NCBI GenBank assembly: GCA_903874275.1
Contig: CAIQRS010000267.1
Span: forward strand, 1 to 49,724
Direction: 5' to 3'
From: an uncultured Anaeromyxobacter sp.
GTDB taxonomy: Bacteria; Myxococcota; Myxococcia; Myxococcales; Anaeromyxobacteraceae
Length of the DNA stretch: 49,724 bases
The notes under the pieces were generated by a model that worked only from the letters and a program-made list of their open reading frames with translations, searched no databases and was not told where the DNA came from. Shown here in pieces: positions 43,312 to 49,724 of this stretch. Position numbers and translations under genes: made by a program. Within the stretch, counting starts at the first letter, position 1; the number at the start of each line of letters is the position of its first letter.

Positions 43312-43832
43312 ACGGGCCGCCCGAGGTGATCCGCGACCGGGCCGCCCAGAAGGCGCTGCTCGAGCGCTTCGTCCGGGATCGCCCGGGCGCGCTGCTCCTC
43401 GACGCGGCCTCCCCGGCCCTCCTCGACCTCTTCTCCGGAAAGGTCCTGCCGGTGGACTGGAACCGGATCGAGGGGCTCGCCGAGGCCCGGAACCGCGACA
43501 CCGGGTCCCCGTACCTCGCCCTCCTGCGCGACGACGGGCGGCAGGTGATCCTGGCCGACGTCGGGATCGCCTTCGAGCCGCTCGCTGCCGCGACCGGGCC
43601 GCTCCCGGGGCTGCCCCCGGTGGTCTGCTTCCGCGACTTCGCCGCCACCGCCGGTCGGATCGAGCATTTGCTCGTGGACCACCCGGGTGAGCCGGTCACC
43701 CGCGACCACCTCGACCTCTTCCTCTTCCTGGTCGCGGTCGTGGACGGGGCCCGGGCGGTGGGCTTCGACGTCGCCACCGAGGAGCGGCGGCTGGAACGGA
43801 TCCTGGGCGAGATCGAGGCCCGCTCTTCCTAG
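43308..43832 (+). CDS. Protein of unknown function coupled to Gre factor
   Basis: This 174-residue soluble protein starts with GTG inside the Gre stop, so it is made only if Gre is translated. No known motif is recognised; it has DLFLFLVAVVDGARAVGF in its C-terminal half and no Cys cluster, signal or helix anchor. Its stop overlaps the engB stop as CTAG on the opposite strand. Confidence 0.68.
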   Translation: MNGPPEVIRDRAAQKALLERFVRDRPGALLLDAASPALLDLFSGKVLPVDWNRIEGLAEARNRDTGSPYLALLRDDGRQVILADVGIAFEPLAAATGPLPGLPPVVCFRDFAATAGRIEHLLVDHPGEPVTRDHLDLFLFLVAVVDGARAVGFDVATEERRLERILGEIEARSS

Positions 43833-44461
43833 CCTTCCGGCTCGACCCCGGCCATGGCCGCGATCCGCTCCCACAGGGCCTCCGAGCCGGTCCCCTCCAC
43901 GGCTGAGAACGGGATGGCCTCACCGCGCGGCAGCCCCAGCGCCTGCTCGGCGGCCCGCAGGGCCGGGAGTCGCTGGTTCCGGGTCATCTTGTCCATCTTG
44001 GTGACCGCCACCACCACCTTGCGTCCGGTGGAGCGGAGGAAGTCGAGCGCCTCGTGGTCGCTCGGCTGGGGCGGGTGGCGCCCGTCCACGATGAGGACCA
44101 CCGCCCGCAGCGGCTCCCGCTCACGCAGGTAGGACTCGATCATCGCCACCCAACTCTGCCGCTCGTCCTTGGACACCTTGGCGTATCCGTAGCCGGGCAG
44201 GTCGCCGAAGCGGATCCGGGTCACCTTGCGGGAACCGGAGGGCTGGACCTCGAGCTCGAAGAACTGGAGGGCGCGGGTGCGCCCCGGTGTGTTGGAGACG
44301 CGGGCCAGCCCGGGCTTCCGGGAGAGCGCGTTCAGCATGGAGGACTTCCCCACGTTGCTGCGCCCGACGAAGGCGAACTCGGGGAAGTGGGGAGGAGGGG
44401 GCCATTCCTGCCGTTTCACGGCGGTGCGGAGGAACTCGGCTCGGAAGACGCGAAAGGGCAT
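43829..44461 (-). CDS. engB: Ribosome-biogenesis GTPase EngB/YsxC
   Basis: The 210-residue GTPase has G1 GRSNVGKSS, G2 NTPGRTRAL, G3 DLPGYGYAKVS, G4 TKMDK, and G5 near FSAVEGTG. EngB acts in late assembly of the large ribosomal subunit. The start ATG 44461 gives MPFRVFRAEF, the usual EngB beginning; longer in-frame starts are possible but not needed. TATAGT lies 6 nt before the ATG. The start codon of the divergent OmlA-like gene is only 20 bp away. Confidence 0.95.
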   Translation of the reverse strand: MPFRVFRAEFLRTAVKRQEWPPPPHFPEFAFVGRSNVGKSSMLNALSRKPGLARVSNTPGRTRALQFFELEVQPSGSRKVTRIRFGDLPGYGYAKVSKDERQSWVAMIESYLREREPLRAVVLIVDGRHPPQPSDHEALDFLRSTGRKVVVAVTKMDKMTRNQRLPALRAAEQALGLPRGEAIPFSAVEGTGSEALWERIAAMAGVEPEG

Positions 44462-44467
44462 GGCGCG

Positions 44468-44475
44468 ACTATAAT
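44468..44475. promoter_or_regulatory. Shared symmetric -10 element of engB and OmlA-like gene
   Basis: ACTATAAT gives TATAAT on the plus strand (44470-44475, 5 nt before ATG 44481) and TATAGT on the minus strand (44473-44468, 6 nt before ATG 44461). Both mRNAs should be leaderless. Neither side shows a good -35. Confidence 0.5.
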
Positions 44476-44480
44476 GCCTC

Positions 44481-45020
44481 ATGGTCCGGCTCCCCCACCT
44501 CCTGACGGCATTCCTGCTCCTCCTCGCCCTTCCCGGGACGGCGCTCGCGCGCTCCTGGCAGGGGATCACCCCGGGCCAGAGCACCCAGGCCGACGTGGTG
44601 GCCCGCTTCGGCGAGCCCTCCACCAAGGGCAAGCTGGAGGGGCGCACCGCGCTGGTCTACAAGGCGGAGCAGGCCATCGTCGGCACCCGCCAGGCCCAGT
44701 TCCTGGTCTCCGACGACGGGAAGGTGGCCGAGATCAACGTCTTCCCGGCCTCCCAGCTGGAGAAGGAGGCGGTCCTCGGCACCTTCGGGAAGGACCCCCA
44801 GAAGACCTTCACCGACGACTTCCGCACCGTCTGGCTCTACCGCGCCATCGGCGTGGTGGTCTTCTTCGCGAAGGACGGCGCAGTGGAGGCCATCCGCTTC
44901 CAGGCCGCCGACAAGTCCCACCGCCCCGCACCGGCCGCGGCGGAGGGCCCGGCCGCAGCCGCAGCCCCAGCCCCTTCCCCGGCCGCTCCGGCCACCCCGG
45001 CCGCCCCCGCCGGACGCTGA
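44481..45020 (+). CDS. Exported SmpA/OmlA-like protein
   Basis: The 179-residue protein has a signal peptide (about 1-24, ending ALARS) without a lipobox Cys. The domain ITPGQSTQADVVARFGEPS is the classic SmpA/OmlA (BamE-like) start; a VAEINVFP strand and a C-terminal Ala/Pro-rich tail (about 145-179) follow. BamE helps fold outer-membrane proteins, but many myxobacterial members are of unknown role. The start is fixed by a consensus TATAAT 5 nt upstream. coaE follows after 12 nt. Confidence 0.8.
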   Translation: MVRLPHLLTAFLLLLALPGTALARSWQGITPGQSTQADVVARFGEPSTKGKLEGRTALVYKAEQAIVGTRQAQFLVSDDGKVAEINVFPASQLEKEAVLGTFGKDPQKTFTDDFRTVWLYRAIGVVVFFAKDGAVEAIRFQAADKSHRPAPAAAEGPAAAAAPAPSPAAPATPAAPAGR

Positions 45021-45032
45021 CGGCCCGCCTCC

Positions 45033-45668
45033 GTGCGCCTGGTCGGCCTCACCGGTGGCATCGCCAGCGGGAAGAGCACGTTCGCCTCGGCGCTCCGCGA
45101 CCTGGGAGCGCCGGTGATCGACGCCGACGCGATCGCCCGGGCCGCCGTCCGGCCGGGGACTCCTGCCCTCCGGGAGATCGCCCGCCTCTTCGGAACGGGC
45201 CTGCTCACACCCGACGGCGAGCTCGACCGGAAGGCCATGGCGGCCATCGTCTTCGCCGACCCGGCCGCGCGCGCCCGGCTCGAGGCCGTCGTGCACCCCG
45301 CGGTCCGGGCCGAGGTCGCCGCCGAGACGGCGCGCCTCGCCGCCGCCGGGCACGACCTGGCCTTCTACGACGTCCCCCTGCTCTTCGAGCGCGGGCTGGA
45401 GGGGGAGGTGGACTGCGCGGTGGTGGTGCACGCCCCGCCGGCGCTCCAGCTCACCCGCCTCCAGTCCCGCGACGGGATGACCCGCGAGGAGGCGGAGGCC
45501 CGGCTCTCCGCACAGCTCCCCATCGACGAGAAGGCCCGCCGCGCCGACGTGGTGGTCTCGAACGAGGGGGACCTGGCCTGGCTGCGCTCCCGGGCCGCCC
45601 CGCTGCTGGCCGCCCTGCGCTCGGGCCTCACCCGCCGCCTTCCCAACGCGCCCCCGGCGCGCTATTGA
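45033..45668 (+). CDS. coaE: Dephospho-CoA kinase
   Basis: The 211-residue P-loop kinase starts MRLVGLTGGIASGKST (Walker A at 8-16) and has VIDADAIAR, YDVPLLFE (substrate and magnesium) and VVVSNEGDL near the end. It makes the last step of CoA synthesis. The start is GTG. It lies in a run of plus-strand genes with the OmlA-like protein before it and the reductase after 9 nt; CoA and acyl chemistry thus sit together. Confidence 0.93.
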   Translation: MRLVGLTGGIASGKSTFASALRDLGAPVIDADAIARAAVRPGTPALREIARLFGTGLLTPDGELDRKAMAAIVFADPAARARLEAVVHPAVRAEVAAETARLAAAGHDLAFYDVPLLFERGLEGEVDCAVVVHAPPALQLTRLQSRDGMTREEAEARLSAQLPIDEKARRADVVVSNEGDLAWLRSRAAPLLAALRSGLTRRLPNAPPARY

Positions 45669-45677
45669 CGGGGTTCG

Positions 45678-46820
45678 ATGCCCGACACCCCCGGCACCAC
45701 CCTCTTCACCGGATACCCCGGCTTCATCGGGCGCCGCCTCGTCCACCGCATGCTGGAGGAGGGGCGCGGAGGACGGATGGTCCTCCTCGTGCAGCCCGAC
45801 CAGGGCGCCACGGCCCGCGCCGAGGTGGCGCGCCACGCCCCGGCCAACGTCGAGGTCTGGGAGGGCGACGTCTCGGCCATGCACCTCGGCCTGTCGGGCG
45901 GGGAGTGGAAGTCGCTGCTCCGCGACGTCACCTGCATCTGGCACCTGGCGGCCGCCTCCCGCCTCGACTCGGCCAGCGATATTTCACGACGAGTGAATAT
46001 CGAGGGGACGCGAAACGTCCTCGAGCTGGCCCGCGCGGCGCCCCGCCCGCCTCGGCTCCACCACTTCTCCTCCGCCTTCGTGGCCGGCGACCGCCGGGGC
46101 GTCATCATGGAGGACGAGCTCATGGTGGGGCAGCGCTTCCGCACCCCCTACGAGCAGAGCAAGGCCCGCGCCGAGGAGCTGGTGCGGCGGGCCATGGGAG
46201 ATGTCCCCACCACCATCTACCGGCCGGCCATCGTGGTCGGGGACTCCCGCACCGGGGAGATCGACCGCTTCGAGGGCCCCTACTACCTGGCCATCCTGCT
46301 GGTCACCTCCCCGCTCGCGGTCCCCCTCCCCCTCCCCGGCGACGGGGGCGCGCCGCTCAACGTCGTCCCGGTGGACTTCCTGGTGGACGCCACCCTGGCC
46401 ATCGGCCGGAACCCGGCTTCCGTGGGCAGGACCGTGCACCTGGTCGACCCGGCCCCGCACTCGGCCCGGCGCGTCTACGAGATGATCGCCGAGCGCGCCC
46501 ACCGGCGCATGCCGCGGGTGTCGCTCCCCCACAAGATGGTGGACGCCGTCCTGTCGCTGCCCATCCTGGAGCGCTTCTCCCGCCAGCAAAGGGCCGCCAT
46601 CGAGTCGGTGAACCAGCTGGCCTTCTACAACCCCCACAACCTCCTCGAACTCCTCGACGGGACCGGCGTGCGCTGCCCGCCCATCACCGCCTACCTCGAC
46701 CGGCTCATCGCCTTCGTGCGCGAGCACTTCGAGAAGCGGCAGGCGGTGGCCCGGGAGACCGACGACGACCCCCTGGCGCCGCCCGAGCCGTCCCCGCCCG
46801 AGGAGGAGGAGTCCCGATGA
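45678..46820 (+). CDS. NAD(P)-dependent SDR/acyl-reductase-like protein
   Basis: This 380-residue extended SDR has the nucleotide motif TGYPGFIG (11-18) and catalytic Tyr158/Lys162 (YEQSK) with Ser at about 131-132. A C-terminal helical region (about 270-360) resembles thioester or fatty-acyl reductases more than sugar epimerases. The tail is Pro/Glu-rich. The stop overlaps the MaoC start (ATGA). Context with a MaoC dehydratase and a HadA-type partner suggests a fatty-acyl or polyketide-like substrate. A sugar epimerase remains possible. Confidence 0.78.
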   Translation: MPDTPGTTLFTGYPGFIGRRLVHRMLEEGRGGRMVLLVQPDQGATARAEVARHAPANVEVWEGDVSAMHLGLSGGEWKSLLRDVTCIWHLAAASRLDSASDISRRVNIEGTRNVLELARAAPRPPRLHHFSSAFVAGDRRGVIMEDELMVGQRFRTPYEQSKARAEELVRRAMGDVPTTIYRPAIVVGDSRTGEIDRFEGPYYLAILLVTSPLAVPLPLPGDGGAPLNVVPVDFLVDATLAIGRNPASVGRTVHLVDPAPHSARRVYEMIAERAHRRMPRVSLPHKMVDAVLSLPILERFSRQQRAAIESVNQLAFYNPHNLLELLDGTGVRCPPITAYLDRLIAFVREHFEKRQAVARETDDDPLAPPEPSPPEEEESR

Positions 46821-47224
46821 GGCACGCATCCGACTTCCGGGTGGGGGATTCGTTCCAGCTCGTCCGGGAGGCCGACCGCTACCGGCCCATCTACTACGGG
46901 GCGGTGTCGGGCGACTTCAACCCCATCCACATCGACCGGGAGGTGGGGCGGGCGGCCGGGTTCCCCGACGCCATCCTCCAGGGGATGTGCACCATGGCCT
47001 GGCTGGCCGACGCCTGCACCGCCTACCTGGGCGACCCCGCGAGGGTCCGGAAGCTGCGGGTGCGCTTCTCCCGGCCGGTGGTGGTGGGCGACGTGGTCAC
47101 CTTCCGCGGCCGCTGCGTGGCCGTCGAGGGGCCGGTGATCCGCCTCCAGGTGGAGGCCCGGAACCAGCGCGGCGAGGAGGTCCTCAAGGGGGCCTCGGCC
47201 GAGGGCTGGGTGGAGGACCGCTGA
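46817..47224 (+). CDS. MaoC/HadB-type hydratase-dehydratase
   Basis: The 135-residue hot-dog protein has the hydratase 2 motif YGAVSGDFNPIHID with catalytic Asp33 and His38, then GMCTMAW and VRFSRPVVVGDVV. It should dehydrate (3R)-hydroxyacyl thioesters. The ATG overlaps the reductase stop; its own stop overlaps the next start (TGATG). It likely forms a heterodimer with the downstream protein, as HadA/HadB do in mycobacteria. Confidence 0.88.
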   Translation: MRHASDFRVGDSFQLVREADRYRPIYYGAVSGDFNPIHIDREVGRAAGFPDAILQGMCTMAWLADACTAYLGDPARVRKLRVRFSRPVVVGDVVTFRGRCVAVEGPVIRLQVEARNQRGEEVLKGASAEGWVEDR

Positions 47225-47697
47225 TGCCCATCGACCCGCGCCACGTGGGGCGTCGCTACGGCCCCTTCCGCAACACCATCTGCGCCGAGCACATCCGCGC
47301 CTTCGCCACCGCCGTCTCCGGCGGGATCCCTGGCTACTCGTGGACCGCGCAGGGCGACCCGCCCGCGGGGAGCGTGGACGAGGAGGCGGCGGGCCGCTCG
47401 CCCGACGGCGCGCTGGTGGCCCCGCCCACCTTCGGCGTCACCTTCGCCATGAAGCCCTTCGCGCTGGCCTGCTCCGACCCGGAACTGGGACTCGACCTGC
47501 TCCGGCTCCTGCACGCCGAGCAGGAGTTCGAGCACGGCGCCCCGGTGCGCCCCGGCGACGAGCTCAGCACCATGGGCGAGATCGTGGAGATCCGGAGCCG
47601 CGGCTCCCTCGACTTCCTGACGGTGCGGAGCGAGACCACCAACGGGTCGGGGGAGCGGGTGCTGGTGGCCCGCTGGACCGCGGTCGTCCGCGGCTAG
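47224..47697 (+). CDS. HadA-type (FAS1-like dehydratase domain) hot-dog subunit
   Basis: This 157-residue hot-dog fold protein has the start VGRRYGPFRNTICAEHIRAF, VAPPTFGVTFAMK, EQEFEHGAPVRPGDEL and LDFLTVRSETTN. It lacks the Asp/His hydratase pair, so it would be the substrate-binding partner of the MaoC protein encoded just before. The two together look like a (3R)-hydroxyacyl dehydratase. The stop overlaps the converging TPR gene by CTAG. Confidence 0.82.
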   Translation: MPIDPRHVGRRYGPFRNTICAEHIRAFATAVSGGIPGYSWTAQGDPPAGSVDEEAAGRSPDGALVAPPTFGVTFAMKPFALACSDPELGLDLLRLLHAEQEFEHGAPVRPGDELSTMGEIVEIRSRGSLDFLTVRSETTNGSGERVLVARWTAVVRG

Positions 47698-48425
47698 CGG
47701 ATCACGCCCTCGGCGATCAGCGAGGCCAGGATGCGGGCCGTGTCCAGGCGAGGCAGGCCGGAGAGCGCGAAGAGATCCTCGTAGCTGACCGTCCCGTCGA
47801 TCTGGGCGAGGAGGAACCCGGCCCGGTGGTCGAGGTTCAGCCACATGACCTCCTCGGCGTGGATGGCCAGGCGGGGCCGGGTGCCCAGGGAGCCCAGCTT
47901 GGACTCGTACATCGCCACCAGCGTGGACTCGTTCTGGCGGAGGTAGGCCCGGGCCTCGGCGTGGGTGGGATCGAGCCGGAGGATGCGCTCGATCATCTCC
48001 AGCGACCCGCTGAAGTCGCCCAGCGCGAAGAGCTCCCGGGCGCCGTCCATCCAGGTGGCCACGTCGCCGGGGGGTGGCGGGCGGGAGGGCGCCCGCTGGT
48101 CGGCGACCAGCGGCCGGATGTCCGACTTCTCGTCCACCGCCCCCAGGTCGATCCCGGATCCCTCGTCCACCACCACCACCACGGTGGCCGCCGAGGAAGG
48201 ACCGGCGTCCCAGGGCGACGGCGCGAAGGGGGGCTCCGGCGGCGGCGGCGCGGACGGAACGGGCCGGGCCGGTTGCTCTCCCCTGATCTGCCGGAGGTAG
48301 GCGCGCACCCGCTCGTTCTGGGGGTCGAGCTCCAGCGCCTGGAGCCAGGCGCGCTCGGCCTCGGCCGAGTCACCCCGGGTGTAGGCCTTCACTCCCTGAT
48401 CGAGCAGCTCCGCGACGGTGGCCAT
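47694..48425 (-). CDS. TPR protein with C-terminal winged-type domain, DnaK partner
   Basis: The 243-residue protein has an N-terminal TPR pair (about 3-45), a Pro-rich linker, a second TPR pair (about 120-165), and a C-terminal domain (about 175-243) with WLNLDHRAGFLLAQIDGTVS and LASLIAEGVI. That end is common in myxobacterial signalling and gliding proteins. The start overlaps the DnaK stop as TGATG, so it is coupled to the chaperone and may act as its cochaperone or adaptor. Confidence 0.78.
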   Translation of the reverse strand: MATVAELLDQGVKAYTRGDSAEAERAWLQALELDPQNERVRAYLRQIRGEQPARPVPSAPPPPEPPFAPSPWDAGPSSAATVVVVVDEGSGIDLGAVDEKSDIRPLVADQRAPSRPPPPGDVATWMDGARELFALGDFSGSLEMIERILRLDPTHAEARAYLRQNESTLVAMYESKLGSLGTRPRLAIHAEEVMWLNLDHRAGFLLAQIDGTVSYEDLFALSGLPRLDTARILASLIAEGVIR

Positions 48426-49724
48426 CAGGGCTCCGACCCCTTCTCCCCGGGAGGGGCGCCGCCGGCCAGCCCCTTGAAGAGCTGGAGGGCCCTGTCGAGC
48501 TGCTCCTCGACCGCGATCATCTGCTGGAGGTCCTGGGCGGCCGTGGCGGCGCGGGCCCGCGCCACCACCTCCTCGGCCCGGGTCACCGCATCCTTGCCGA
48601 ACCGGCTGCGGGAGAGGGCTTCCTTCACCGCGGGCGCCAGGGACTCGATCTCGCCGATGACCGCCTGGGTGCGATCGCGGAGCCGCTCGAAGTCACCCAC
48701 CTGGCGGCGGGTCAGCATCTCGTCGAGGTTCTCCTCGAGGATGCGCCGCATCTCGGTCTCGGTGAGGCCGGAGGTGGCGGTGACGGTGATGGACTGGCGG
48801 GTCCCGGTGGCGGAGTCGCGGGCCGACACGCCCACGATGCCGTCGGCGCTGATGTCGAAGGTGATCTCGATCTCCACCTCGCCGCGCCGGGCCGGGCGGA
48901 TCCCCTCGAGGACGAACTCCCCGAGCAGCTCGTTCTCCATGGCCTTGTCGCTGGCCCCCTGGAGCACGGCGATGCGCACCGAGGACTGGTTGTCCTGCAC
49001 CGTGGTGAAGAGGTGGGACTGGCTGGTGGGGACGGTGGTGTTCCGCGGGATGATGGTGGCGAAGTAGCCGCCCACCACCATGATGCCCAGGTTCTGCGGG
49101 GTGACGTCGAGGAGGAGGACCTCCTTGCCCTTCTGCGGATGGAGCAGCGCGTGGGCCTGGATGGCCGCCCCGAGCGCCACCACCTCCTCGGGGTGCACGC
49201 CGCGCGAGGGCTCGCGGCCGAAGTAGGCCTTCACGGCCTGCTGCACGCGGGGCATGCGGGTCATGCCTCCCACCAGCAGCACCTCGCCGATCTGGGAAGG
49301 GCGCACCCCGGAATCGCGCATGGTCCGGTCGGCCACCGAGATGGCCTTGTCCACCAGGTCCTGGGTGAGGTCCTCGAGCTTCTCCCGCGAGATCTGCCGG
49401 TCGAGGTGCAGCGCGGCCTTTCCCTCGGGGCCGCTGGCCAGGAAGGGGAGGTGGATGGTGGACTGCCTCCCCTCGGAGAGCTCGATCTTGGCCCGCTCCG
49501 CGGCATCGCGCAGCCGCTGCAGCGCCATCTTGTCCTGGCGGAGGTCGAGGGCCTGGTGCTCCTGGGCGAAGGAGAAGACCAGCCAGTCGATGATCCGCCG
49601 GTCGTAGTCCTCGCCGCCCAGGTAGGTGTCGCCCCCCACGGCGATGACGTCGTAGACGCTCTTGCCCACGTCGAGGATGGAGACGTCGAAGGTGCCCCCG
49701 CCCAGGTCGAAGACCACGACCTTC
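48425..49724 (-). CDS. Hsp70 family chaperone (DnaK/SglK-like), N-terminus beyond window edge
   Basis: The visible 432 codons start within the ATPase domain: FDLGGGTFDVSILDV at the edge, then VGGDTYLGGEDYD, LLVGGMTRMPRVQ, and the substrate-domain TPQNLGIMVVGGY and QGASDKAMENELLG. The lid is short and ends GGAPPGEKGSEP, so it lacks the EEVD-like acidic tail of housekeeping DnaK. That and the coupled TPR gene suggest a second, specialised Hsp70 such as myxobacterial SglK, a motility or surface protein. The upstream part, about 180 residues, is missing. Confidence 0.88.
   Translation of the reverse strand, partial: KVVVFDLGGGTFDVSILDVGKSVYDVIAVGGDTYLGGEDYDRRIIDWLVFSFAQEHQALDLRQDKMALQRLRDAAERAKIELSEGRQSTIHLPFLASGPEGKAALHLDRQISREKLEDLTQDLVDKAISVADRTMRDSGVRPSQIGEVLLVGGMTRMPRVQQAVKAYFGREPSRGVHPEEVVALGAAIQAHALLHPQKGKEVLLLDVTPQNLGIMVVGGYFATIIPRNTTVPTSQSHLFTTVQDNQSSVRIAVLQGASDKAMENELLGEFVLEGIRPARRGEVEIEITFDISADGIVGVSARDSATGTRQSITVTATSGLTETEMRRILEENLDEMLTRRQVGDFERLRDRTQAVIGEIESLAPAVKEALSRSRFGKDAVTRAEEVVARARAATAAQDLQQMIAVEEQLDRALQLFKGLAGGAPPGEKGSEP

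Overview
The window is very GC-rich, densely packed bacterial chromosome with no insertion sequence, phage gene, CRISPR array or rRNA. The gene content points to a Gram-negative delta-type bacterium, most likely Myxococcota (Anaeromyxobacter/Vulgatibacter-like). It has eukaryote-type Ser/Thr kinases with TPR tails, an Oar-like TonB receptor, a spore-coat-U chaperone-usher locus, wax-ester synthase, a stand-alone receiver protein and a DnaK/TPR pair. Acidobacteriota is a weaker alternative, suggested by the Oar-like receptor and the kinase-TolB-TPR proteins. This placement is inference from gene content; no marker gene was compared.

Layout. 1-8958: a TonB-dependent receptor cut by the left edge, diverging from two tandem paralogous kinase-TM-TolB-TPR genes. 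9058-10585: queD, then a rhodanese/MauE-DoxX redox pair. 10464-13751: thiE with a His-rich methyltransferase, an unknown gene, and thiS-thiG. 13793-17891: a SNF2 helicase and a CHAD protein with a CYTH-like tail. 17892-25911: a long minus-strand run recJ, aspS, glpA, glpB, short glpC and a lipid kinase. 26300-31477: a CusB/CusA heavy-metal efflux pair without an outer-membrane channel gene, followed at once by tRNA-Glu(UUC). 31627-34447: WS/DGAT, an SCP2-like protein and an unknown membrane protein in one operon. 34629-36556: receiver protein, lipocalin-like secreted protein, and a calpain-like protease whose signal peptide is out of frame. 36728-41859: the usher, chaperone and SCPU pilin operon with a good sigma-54 promoter candidate, a second SCPU gene and a GLG1-type Cys-rich secreted protein. 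41861-49724: metF, greA/B, engB, an OmlA-like protein, coaE, a reductase with MaoC/HadA-type dehydratases, a TPR protein and a DnaK cut by the right edge.

Shared themes. (1) Lipid chemistry recurs: G3P dehydrogenase plus lipid kinase, WS/DGAT plus SCP2, and reductase plus dehydratase. (2) Cell-surface assembly recurs: TonB receptor, usher pathway and secreted Cys-rich or protease proteins. (3) Many genes have a TAnnnT -10 element only 5-10 nt before the start codon, which predicts leaderless or near-leaderless mRNAs. In two divergent pairs (metF/greA-B and engB/OmlA-like) the two -10 elements lie on one short symmetric sequence. (4) Convergent neighbours often overlap at their 3' ends, in two cases by about 90-120 bp of coding sequence.
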